Below are positions 1 through 5,890 of a stretch of 6,985 bases of DNA, piece by piece. The notes below the pieces were generated by a model, which saw only the letters and a program-made list of their open reading frames with translations, made no database searches and was not told where the DNA came from. Origin of the DNA: Pseudomonadota bacterium. GTDB taxonomy: Bacteria > Pseudomonadota > Alphaproteobacteria > Sphingomonadales > Sphingomonadaceae. Each line of letters opens with the position of its first letter. Position 1 is the stretch's first letter. The stretch lies in the NCBI GenBank assembly GCA_023387085.1, contig JAEWIL010000055.1, positions 1 through 6,985 of the forward strand, in the 5' to 3' direction. Position numbers and translations under genes: made by a program.

Positions 1-702
1 GAACATGACCTGATGATGTGCGTGAAATACAAGGTGCCGATCGTGATCTCGTCGCTGGGGGCGGTGCCGGAGGTGAACGCCGCGGTGCATTCCTACGGCG
101 GCGTCGTGCTGCATGACGTGATCAACAACCGGCACGCCAATTCGGCGATCCGCAAGGGCGCCGACGGGCTGATCGCGGTGGCGGCGGGTGCCGGTGGCCA
201 TGCGGGAACGCTCTCGCCGTTTGCCCTGGTGCAGGAAATCCGCGAATGGTTCGACGGTCCCGTCGCGCTGTCGGGTGCGATCGGCCACGGGCGCTCGATC
301 CTCGCCGCGCAAGCATGCGGCGCCGACCTCGCCTATATCGGCAGCGCCTTCATCGCAACCGCCGAAGCCAATGCCGAGGACGGTTACAAGAACGGCATCG
401 TCGAGGGGCGCGCAGCCGATATCGTCTATTCGAACCTCTTCACCGGCGTTCACGGCAACTATCTTCGCCAGTCGATCGCTGCGGCGGGCATGGACCCCGA
501 CAATCTTCCCGAAGGTGATCTCAAAACGATGAACTTCGGCTCGGGCGGCAACACCAAGGCCAAGGCCTGGAAGGACATCTGGGGTTCGGGTCAGGGCATC
601 GGCCCCGTCTCTGCCGTCCGCCCCGTCGCCGAATTCGTCGCCGAACTCGAGGCCCAATATATCGCCGCGCGCCGCGAGCTCGAAGCGAAAGTCAGACTGT
701 AA
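1..702 (+). CDS. Nitronate monooxygenase-type NAD(P)H/FMN oxidoreductase, 3' part
   Basis: This is the C-terminal part of a TIM-barrel flavoprotein of the nitronate monooxygenase (2-nitropropane dioxygenase) family. Members oxidise alkyl nitronates using FMN and oxygen in the cytoplasm; some relatives are enoyl reductases or other oxidoreductases. The frame is open from base 1 (EHDLMMCVKYKVP...), and the family's N-terminal barrel strands are missing, so the real start lies upstream and the ATG codons at 13 and 16 are internal. Visible residues 61-69 read VAAGAGGHA, the Gly-Gly-His loop; His67 (codon 199-201) matches the conserved active-site His of the family. The following PVALSGAIGHGRS and GADLAYIGSAFIAT segments fit the FMN phosphate-binding part of the barrel. 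The C-terminus (about residues 145-233) has the family's NFGSGGNTKAKAWKDIWGSGQG stretch, and the gene ends in TAA. The family is secure; the substrate is not. It converges with the AHH gene. Confidence 0.9.
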   Translation, partial: EHDLMMCVKYKVPIVISSLGAVPEVNAAVHSYGGVVLHDVINNRHANSAIRKGADGLIAVAAGAGGHAGTLSPFALVQEIREWFDGPVALSGAIGHGRSILAAQACGADLAYIGSAFIATAEANAEDGYKNGIVEGRAADIVYSNLFTGVHGNYLRQSIAAAGMDPDNLPEGDLKTMNFGSGGNTKAKAWKDIWGSGQGIGPVSAVRPVAEFVAELEAQYIAARRELEAKVRL

Positions 703-756
703 GGCTACACCTCCGACGTCCGGTTTGAGCTAGTATCCAGACACACCCCTCTAATT

Positions 757-837
757 CCGTTCGTGTCGATCGAAGTCCAGACACGCCGACCACTCACGCC
801 GAGCCATGCGCGTCTCGACTTCGCTCGATACGAACGG
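757..837. repeat. Long imperfect inverted repeat between convergent genes
   Basis: The arms are 757-785 and 809-837, each 29 bp with 4 mismatches, around a 23-bp centre. The outer 21 bases of each arm (757-777 and 817-837) differ at only two positions. The core, CGTGTCGATCGAAGTC against GACTTCGCTCGATACG, resembles the short palindromic elements I associate with intergenic spaces of sphingomonad genomes; that resemblance is from memory, not from a search. It sits in the 162-bp gap between the stop of the nitronate monooxygenase gene (702) and the stop of the AHH gene (865). A transcript from either strand would form a long stem. No T-run follows it on either strand, so it is not a classical intrinsic terminator, but it could protect 3' ends or support Rho-dependent termination. 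The rest of the gap (703-756, 838-864) shows no convincing gene. Confidence 0.75.
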
Positions 838-864
838 GGACTGGATTGAACACCGCAACCGTCG

Positions 865-1353
865 TTAGCCGCCCTCTTCACGCCCGAACAGCCGCTCGAT
901 CGCGTCATCCAGATAAGGACGGTCTGCGAACAGCCGCATCGGATCGCGCCGGTTAAGCCAGAAGCCGCCGCCGTGACGATCGGTCAGGGCGCGCCGCATT
1001 GCATCCTGTAACAACCGCAACCGCATGACCGCAACGCGGCGTGCTCCACCTAAGTCGGCCGGTGCATGTAGCACGAAATGATCGCGGATCTGATCGACCC
1101 GCGCCGCGATCACGTCATTATACCCGTGATGCGGCCCGCGATGCAGGGCGTGCCCCAGCGAGAGCGCGGTCCTCTCGCATGCCGGCAGGATCAGTCCGTT
1201 TTGCTCGAAACGATGAAGGGCAAATCCTTCGGCTTCCAACCCGTCGAACATCGCGGCCATCTGTGGACGCCGCAGCAGGGCGACCGGCACCAGATGGTGG
1301 CGTTGGAAACCGGTGCGCGGCGGCGGAGCTCCTTGCCACCGCCGCGCCGCCAT
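865..1353 (-). CDS. AHH-family (HNH/EndoVII fold) putative nuclease
   Basis: The protein has 162 residues. Residues 16-28 (FQRHHLVPVALLR) and 67-79 (GHALHRGPHHGYN), with NGLILP at 52-57 between them, give the pattern of the AHH domain, a predicted metal-dependent nuclease of the HNH/Endonuclease VII superfamily. Likely active-site residues are His19/His20, His71 and His75/His76. The domain is best known as a toxin module at the C-terminus of large secreted polymorphic toxins. Here it is nearly the whole protein, with no signal peptide, repeats or transport domain, so it should be cytoplasmic. Residues 80-162 are a charged, probably helical tail. I chose the ATG at 1353-1351 because it overlaps the TGA of the upstream DUF4261-like gene (TGATG), implying translational coupling. 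The frame is open up to 1431, but that extension would lie inside the upstream gene; a GTG directly before the ATG is another possible start. Nuclease activity is inferred from motifs only. Confidence 0.72.
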   Translation of the reverse strand: MAARRWQGAPPPRTGFQRHHLVPVALLRRPQMAAMFDGLEAEGFALHRFEQNGLILPACERTALSLGHALHRGPHHGYNDVIAARVDQIRDHFVLHAPADLGGARRVAVMRLRLLQDAMRRALTDRHGGGFWLNRRDPMRLFADRPYLDDAIERLFGREEGG

Positions 1354-2165
1354 CACCGGTCGCTGCCGAATCCCACGCGAACTACCGCCCACTCGCCCGA
1401 TCCGTCGGCGATCGGGACGAGCGACACCCATTCGCCGGGGCCCAGGCCCCGCACACCGCGCGCCTCGGTCACCGGCCCGTGCAGGATGATATCAAGCGCC
1501 AGCCGCGCGAGCCGCCGGATCATTTCGGCGACGGTCCAGCCGGGCGGCATCCGGCTTTCGATTTCCTGGCCGCCGAACAACCCCAGTCCGCGCGTCCGGA
1601 CGATCGCCCCATCGGGCCCTTCGCCACGGCGAAAGGCGACCAAGTGCAAAACGGGCGGCATACCGCTGGCCAGCATTTCGACGACGGCGCTGCGGAACTG
1701 CGGCGCATCGGACCAAAGTCGTGCCGGCGACCAGAAAATGTGGCTGGCGTCGAACAGGTCGATCAGCAGTACCGCCATCTTGAAGAATTCGCGCAGACGC
1801 GTCGCCCGCGTATCGGACGTATCGCTGCCATCGCCCTCTTCGGGAACGAGCGTCCAGACATGATCCTTCGCTCGCCAGTCGGCGGGAAGGCGGGCGGCGA
1901 GCAAGCTGGTCGCCGGATCCTTGGGATCGGCCAAGGCCAGGGCGTCGACGTCCGCTCGGCCGACCCGCGCCGAGATCGATCCGAAGTGCAAGCGGAAGCC
2001 CGGAGGGGCGATCCCCGGCTCCTTCTCGCTGTCGATCGGCTCCGGGCGCAGGCCCATGCGTCGAAAGCAGGCTTCGGGATCGTCGCCTGTCAGCCGGCCG
2101 ACGATCAGTGCAAAGGGATCCGGCGTTACCGGTGCGATCGACGTGGTGCTGGTATCCGCTTGCAT
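1353..2165 (-). CDS. DUF4261-like protein of unknown function
   Basis: This is a 270-residue soluble protein with no signal peptide or membrane segment. Two stretches carry the resemblance to DUF4261: residues 138-157 (FDASHIFWSPARLWSDAPQF) and 191-203 (TRGLGLFGGQEIE), the latter being the typical 'TrGl..fG..Eie' segment. The match is from memory of the family and is tentative; the family has no established biochemical function. The N-terminal half (about residues 15-100) is acidic and unremarkable. The ATG at 2165-2163 is preceded by GGGAGGG (minus-strand reading of 2177-2183) with an 11-nt spacer, a little longer than usual. That site lies in a short 6-1-6 palindrome (2177-2189), which could partly hide it. 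It is first in a two-gene unit with the AHH putative nuclease, whose ATG overlaps its TGA by one base, and it lies 100 bp downstream of kup. Confidence 0.7.
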   Translation of the reverse strand: MQADTSTTSIAPVTPDPFALIVGRLTGDDPEACFRRMGLRPEPIDSEKEPGIAPPGFRLHFGSISARVGRADVDALALADPKDPATSLLAARLPADWRAKDHVWTLVPEEGDGSDTSDTRATRLREFFKMAVLLIDLFDASHIFWSPARLWSDAPQFRSAVVEMLASGMPPVLHLVAFRRGEGPDGAIVRTRGLGLFGGQEIESRMPPGWTVAEMIRRLARLALDIILHGPVTEARGVRGLGPGEWVSLVPIADGSGEWAVVRVGFGSDR

Positions 2166-2213
2166 GATATTGGCCGCCCTCCCGGAGGGGATCGATCCTG
2201 CATCGCAAGACTC

Positions 2214-2249
2214 ACCGGAATGTTCAAACGCTTATTCGGACATTTCGGT
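2214..2249. repeat. Inverted repeat in the kup/DUF4261-like gap
   Basis: The arms ACCGGAATGT (2214-2223) and ACATTTCGGT (2240-2249) are 10 bp each with one mismatch, around a 16-bp centre. It begins 17 bp after the kup stop codon on the minus strand and ends 49 bp before the DUF4261-like start. No T-run follows it. It could be a kup 3' stem-loop, or an operator for the downstream gene pair. I could not find a confident -35/-10 promoter in this gap. Confidence 0.5.
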
Positions 2250-2265
2250 AAGTTAACGGCCGGGC

Positions 2266-4227
2266 TCAGATTGCGACCTGGCTTCCGAGTTCGACGACGC
2301 GATTGGTGGGAAGGCGGAAATATTCCATCGCGCTTTCCGAATTGCGAAGCATCCATGCGAACAGCTTCTCGCGCCAGATCGGCATCCCCGGCTTGCTCGC
2401 GGCAATCAAGGTCTGGCGCGACAGGAAAAAGCTGGTCTCGAGCATCTTGAATTCACCGCCGCATCCGGTGACGCGTTTCAGCGCCTCGGGCACGTCGACG
2501 GGCTGCATGAAACCATAGTTCAGCACCAGCCGGTGGAACCCCTGTCCCAGATCGTGGAGCTGGCACAAGCGCTCCTCCTGTACGAACGGCACGTCGGCGA
2601 TCTTGATCGTGAGCAGGATGATGCGCTGGTGCAGCACCTTGTTGTGTTTGAGATTGTGGAGCAGCGCATGCGGCACCCCGTCGGATGACGAAGTCATGAA
2701 CACCGCGGTGCCGGGAACGCGCGTCGCGCTGTTCGCCGCTGATTTCACGAACACCGGGATTGGCATCGCGCCCTCGGCCATTTCCTGCTGCATCAGCTTG
2801 CGCCCGCGCGACCAGGTGGTCAGCATCGTGAAGATGGTAAGACCGATCGCCAGCGGTACCCAGCCGCCGTCGGGCACCTTGATCAGGTTTGCGCCGAAAT
2901 AGGCGATATCGACGATGAAAAATACCGCGAGGATCGGCAGCGCCTTCCACGCCGGCCAGCGCCACAGCACGAACAGCACGACGCTCATCAGGCAGGTATC
3001 GATGAACATCGCTCCCGTCACCGCTATGCCGTATGCCGCGGCGAGGTTGCTCGACGATCCGAAGAAGAGGACGAGCAGGATCACCATCACCATCAGCCCC
3101 CAGTTGACCACCGGGATATAGATCTGCCCCTGCGCCGACGCGCTGGTGTGATCGACACGCAGCCGCGGCATGAAGCCGAGCTGGATCGCCTGCTGGGTCA
3201 GTGAGAAGGCGCCGGAAATGACCGCCTGGCTTGCGATGATCGTCGCCAGCATCGCGAGGATCACGACCGGAACCTTCCACGCCTCTGGCATCATCAGGAA
3301 GAATGGGTCCTGGATCAGCTGCGCGGTCGGTGCGACCTTCGCCTCGAGTACCATCGCGCCTTGCCCCATATAGTTGAGCATCAGCGCGGGCAGCACGAAG
3401 GTGAGCCAGCTGAGCCCGATCGGCGCGCGCCCGAAATGCCCCATGTCCGCATAAAGCGCCTCGGCGCCGGTCACCGCGAGCACCACCGCCCCCAGCGCGA
3501 TAAAGGCCGTGAAGCCATCGAGATAGAAGAAACGCAGCGCGTTGATCGGGTTGATCGTGTGCATGATGATCGAAGGGTGATCGATGACATGCGTCACCCC
3601 CAGCACCGCGAGCATCAGAAAATAGAGCAACATAATCGGACCGAAAAGCATGCCGACCTTGGCCGTCCCGCGCGACTGGATCGCGAACAGCGCGATCAGG
3701 ATCGTCAGTGCAATGGGCACGATATAGGGCTCAAAACCGCGGCTCACATATTGCAGCCCCTCGGTCGCTGACAGCACCGACATCGCCGGGGTGATCATGC
3801 TGTCGCCGTAAAATAGTGCAGTCGCGAATACGCCGAGCAGGATGATCGGCCAGGTCCAGCGCTTGCCTTCCGACGAACGGCTGATCAGAGCGAGCAGCGC
3901 CAGACTACCGCCCTCGCCCTTGTTGTCGGCGCGCATGATCGTCAGCACATATTTGAAGGTGACGACCAGCATCATCGACCAGAAGACCAAGCTTAGCACG
4001 CCATAGATGTGCAGCCGGTCGGCCTCGATCGAATGGTGGCCCGCAAACGTCTCGCGGAACGCGTAGAGCGGGCTGGTGCCGATGTCGCCGAACACCACAC
4101 CGACGGCGCCAACGGCAAGCTTCAGCTTGCCGTCCCTATGGTGCCCGTGCCCGTAATGGGCCGTTTCGGCGGCGGCCGTGGCAGCGCTTTGGGCGCCGCC
4201 CGTCCCCTGTTGCGACTCAGCAGTCAT
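2266..4227 (-). CDS. kup: KUP/HAK/KT-family potassium transporter
   Basis: This is a complete 653-residue low-affinity K+ uptake protein of the inner membrane, of the proton-coupled Kup type. Residues 43-55 (GVVFGDIGTSPLY) are the family signature in the first membrane helix; Asp48 corresponds to the conserved, functionally important Asp of that helix. DNKGEGG (101-107) follows the second helix, FYGDSMITPA (139-148) is the third-helix block, and VTGAEALYADMGHFG (253-267) is another hallmark. About twelve hydrophobic segments run to residue 470, followed by a soluble cytoplasmic domain of about 180 residues. The N-terminus before helix 1 is longer than in E. coli Kup and His-rich (HYGHGHH at 24-30). 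The ATG is supported by AAAGG (4234-4238) with a 6-nt spacer. It lies 57 bp after the ccmI-like stop in the same direction, so read-through from the ccm operon is possible; I see no clear promoter in that gap. The family is certain. Confidence 0.96.
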   Translation of the reverse strand: MTAESQQGTGGAQSAATAAAETAHYGHGHHRDGKLKLAVGAVGVVFGDIGTSPLYAFRETFAGHHSIEADRLHIYGVLSLVFWSMMLVVTFKYVLTIMRADNKGEGGSLALLALISRSSEGKRWTWPIILLGVFATALFYGDSMITPAMSVLSATEGLQYVSRGFEPYIVPIALTILIALFAIQSRGTAKVGMLFGPIMLLYFLMLAVLGVTHVIDHPSIIMHTINPINALRFFYLDGFTAFIALGAVVLAVTGAEALYADMGHFGRAPIGLSWLTFVLPALMLNYMGQGAMVLEAKVAPTAQLIQDPFFLMMPEAWKVPVVILAMLATIIASQAVISGAFSLTQQAIQLGFMPRLRVDHTSASAQGQIYIPVVNWGLMVMVILLVLFFGSSSNLAAAYGIAVTGAMFIDTCLMSVVLFVLWRWPAWKALPILAVFFIVDIAYFGANLIKVPDGGWVPLAIGLTIFTMLTTWSRGRKLMQQEMAEGAMPIPVFVKSAANSATRVPGTAVFMTSSSDGVPHALLHNLKHNKVLHQRIILLTIKIADVPFVQEERLCQLHDLGQGFHRLVLNYGFMQPVDVPEALKRVTGCGGEFKMLETSFFLSRQTLIAASKPGMPIWREKLFAWMLRNSESAMEYFRLPTNRVVELGSQVAI

Positions 4228-4284
4228 TGCGCGCCTTTAGACGAGGCCACGCGAATGTAATAGGTTCCAAATCGGGACGCATCC

Positions 4285-4935
4285 TTATGGCGCCGGAGGC
4301 GGATCGGGCGGCAACGCAGGCCCCATTGCCTGCCGAAGCTGCGACAAGCGGAGCTCAAGGTCGGGACGCCATGGCGCATTTTCAGGCGACCGGACCAAAA
4401 GCTGGCTCCACACCGCCTCAGCGCCTTTCAGGTCGCCGCTCTGCGCCATCGCCAGCCCCGCAAAGAAGGGCGGCGCCGGATGCGTCGGATCGCGCTTGGC
4501 GGCCTCGTCGAAGGCAAGCGCCGCGGCGGGCGACATCACTCCGCCACCATGCGCGACGAGCGCGTTGCCGAGCCCGACCCACAAATCGACATTGTCGGGA
4601 TATTTTTCGATCCCCTTTTCGAGGGCCTGCGCCGCGAACTCGGTCTTGCCGGTCCGCATGAAACCGTCTGACATACTGATCCACTGCGCGGCGGGGCCGA
4701 AGCGGTCGGACATTCCCTGCTGGCGGTCGGTGATGACTTCGCCGAAGCCATCGGGCTCGGGCGCCGCGATGACGGGCTTGCCGGGCAGCGATGGACTCCC
4801 CTGCAAAGCGTAACCCGCCAGTCCCAGCATGACTGCAGCACCCGCGAGCGGCCGCGATGCCGCCGGCAGCTTGCCGAACCATAGGATGCCGCCGACAGTA
4901 AGCGCGGCGGCGAGCAGGATCCACAACCAGATCAC
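4285..4935 (-). CDS. ccmI: Short CcmI/CycH-like TPR protein of cytochrome c maturation
   Basis: This is a 216-residue membrane-anchored TPR protein, last in the ccm cluster. CcmI holds the C-terminus of apocytochrome c in the periplasm and passes it to CcmH/CcmF. Two hydrophobic helices (about 1-20 and 30-45) are separated by only about ten residues. The periplasmic part (about 60-205) has TPR-like helices, seen in FMRTGKTEFAAQALEKGIEKYPDNVDLWVGLGNAL (split around residues 91-125) and in DEAAKRDPTHPAPPFFAGLAMAQSGDLKGAEAVW (around 143-177). The tail is Pro-rich (PPDPPPAP). Full CcmI proteins have a large cytoplasmic loop with a leucine-zipper-like element between the two helices; that loop is missing here. 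The start is GTG, within a GTGA overlap with the ccmH stop, and a very strong GGGGAGGA site lies six bases upstream. The symbol is given by position and domain; 'TPR protein of the ccm cluster' is the safe name. Confidence 0.82.
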   Translation of the reverse strand: MIWLWILLAAALTVGGILWFGKLPAASRPLAGAAVMLGLAGYALQGSPSLPGKPVIAAPEPDGFGEVITDRQQGMSDRFGPAAQWISMSDGFMRTGKTEFAAQALEKGIEKYPDNVDLWVGLGNALVAHGGGVMSPAAALAFDEAAKRDPTHPAPPFFAGLAMAQSGDLKGAEAVWSQLLVRSPENAPWRPDLELRLSQLRQAMGPALPPDPPPAP

Positions 4936-5363
4936 GCTTTATCCTCCCCGTCGGTCTCGCCGCGCCGGAAACGCCCGAACGCCAGCCATCCGCCGAGCGC
5001 GAGGAACAGCAGCGGCCCGAACCAGAGCAGCGCCGTCGCCGCATCGAAGGGCGGGTCGTAGCTCACCCAGTTTCCATAACGCGCGACGAGCCATTTGCGG
5101 ATCGCATCGGGGCTTTCGCCGGCCGCGATCTTCGTCCGCACCTCGTGACGCATGTCGCCTGCCAGCGGCGCATCGCTGTCGGCGATCGACTGGCCCTGAC
5201 AGACGAGGCAGCGCAGCGTCTCCATCAATTCCTTGGCCTTGGCCTCCTGCGCCGGATCGCGGAGCTGTTGATACGCATAGGGCGCGGGCGGCAAACGATC
5301 CTGCGCCGCGACCGGGATGGCGAACACTGCAAGCAGCGCGGCGAGGGCCGGCCGCAACTTCAC
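4932..5363 (-). CDS. ccmH: Cytochrome c maturation protein CcmH (CycL type)
   Basis: This is a 143-residue periplasmic, membrane-anchored thiol oxidoreductase that reduces apocytochrome c CXXCH cysteines and works with CcmF in heme ligation. Residues 1-20 (VKLRPALAALLAVFAIPVAA) are a signal peptide with probable cleavage before QD. The redox motif is LRCLVCQGQSIADS (50-63), with Cys52 and Cys55. The helical part continues to WLVARYGNWVSYDPPF (91-106), and one membrane helix follows at about 108-129 before a short charged cytoplasmic tail. The start is GTG at 5363-5361, overlapping the ccmG TGA in a GTGA sequence, with GGAGA seven bases upstream. The frame is open far upstream (to about 5975), but that part overlaps ccmG and would bury the signal peptide. 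It is of the short single-domain type; the TPR part found fused in E. coli CcmH is here the separate gene downstream. Confidence 0.95.
   Translation of the reverse strand: MKLRPALAALLAVFAIPVAAQDRLPPAPYAYQQLRDPAQEAKAKELMETLRCLVCQGQSIADSDAPLAGDMRHEVRTKIAAGESPDAIRKWLVARYGNWVSYDPPFDAATALLWFGPLLFLALGGWLAFGRFRRGETDGEDKA
4942..4949 (-). promoter_or_regulatory. Strong ribosome binding site for the ccmI-like gene
   Basis: On the minus strand this reads GGGGAGGA, six bases before a GTG that overlaps the ccmH stop (GTGA). It supports the GTG as the true start and lies inside the last codons of ccmH. Confidence 0.8.
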
Positions 5364-5890
5364 TTCATCTTCTCCAGCTTGGCGACGATTTCGGGCACCT
5401 GCTCGGCCAGGATCACGCCCTGAATCTGCTCGCGGATGATTCCCTTGCCGTCGATCAGAAAGGTTTCGGGCACACCCGACGATCCCAGCGCGATCTGCAC
5501 GCTGCTTTGCTGGTCCGACCCGATCCGCTCGAACGGATTGCCATTTTCCCGAAGGAAGGCCGCGACATCCTCCGGGCGGTCGCGGATCGCGATCCCGTCG
5601 ATCGGAACCCCTGCCGCTTTCAGCGCCTCGAGCTGCGGCGCTTCGGCGCGGCACGGAATGCACCAGCTCGCAAAGACATTGACCAGCCGCGGCCGTCCGT
5701 CGGCGAGCTGGCTGCTCTTGAGCCCCGGCAAGCCCGGCGCCGCTGGTGGCAGGTCGAACAGCGGCATCGGCTTGTCGATCCATTGCGACTGGATCAGCGT
5801 GTCGTTTGGCACCGTCAGGCGATAGATGAAGGCGCCGAACAGCAGCGCCATGATCGCCAGCGGGACGAACAGGACCCAGCGGCTCCTCAT
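5360..5890 (-). CDS. ccmG: Thiol:disulfide interchange protein CcmG/DsbE
   Basis: This is a 176-residue membrane-anchored periplasmic thioredoxin-fold protein that supplies reductant for apocytochrome c maturation, acting with CcmH. Residues 5-23 form an uncleaved N-terminal membrane anchor. The thioredoxin domain follows, with the active site FASWCIPCRAE (73-83; Cys77 and Cys80, and the acidic Glu83 typical of CcmG). The cis-proline loop is GVPETFLID (139-147, Pro141), as expected for the family. The ATG at 5890-5888 overlaps the ccmF TGA (ATGA), and AGGAA lies eight bases upstream. The frame is open to 6031, but that extension lies inside ccmF and would place 47 Arg-rich residues before the anchor. 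It shares a GTGA overlap with ccmH at its 3' end. Motifs and context agree, so the call is secure. Confidence 0.96.
   Translation of the reverse strand: MRSRWVLFVPLAIMALLFGAFIYRLTVPNDTLIQSQWIDKPMPLFDLPPAAPGLPGLKSSQLADGRPRLVNVFASWCIPCRAEAPQLEALKAAGVPIDGIAIRDRPEDVAAFLRENGNPFERIGSDQQSSVQIALGSSGVPETFLIDGKGIIREQIQGVILAEQVPEIVAKLEKMK
5371..5375 (-). promoter_or_regulatory. Ribosome binding site deciding the ccmH GTG start
   Basis: On the minus strand this reads GGAGA, seven bases before the GTG at 5363-5361. It selects the GTG start just before the signal peptide rather than one of the upstream in-frame codons. It lies within the last codons of ccmG. Confidence 0.7.

Noticed and set aside
757..837. 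Rho-independent terminator
   Set aside because: The stem is long, but neither strand has a T-run after it, so only the inverted repeat is reported.
705..908. Small minus-strand frame of 67 codons in the convergent gap
   Set aside because: It starts inside the AHH gene, runs across the inverted repeat and has no ribosome site or motif.
1354..1431. Longer N-terminus for the AHH protein
   Set aside because: The extra 26 residues lie within the DUF4261-like coding region and are Arg-rich; the TGATG overlap gives a natural start at 1353.
2166..2265. Promoter for the DUF4261-like gene, such as TTGAAC with a 17-bp spacer on the minus strand
   Set aside because: The hexamer at the -10 position (GATGCA) is too far from any consensus to support a call.
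1041..2450. Plus-strand open frame of 469 codons antisense to the AHH, DUF4261-like and kup genes
   Set aside because: It crosses three real minus-strand genes, is Arg/Pro/Ala-rich as expected for a shadow frame in high-GC DNA, and shows no domain. The minus-strand frames have recognisable motifs.
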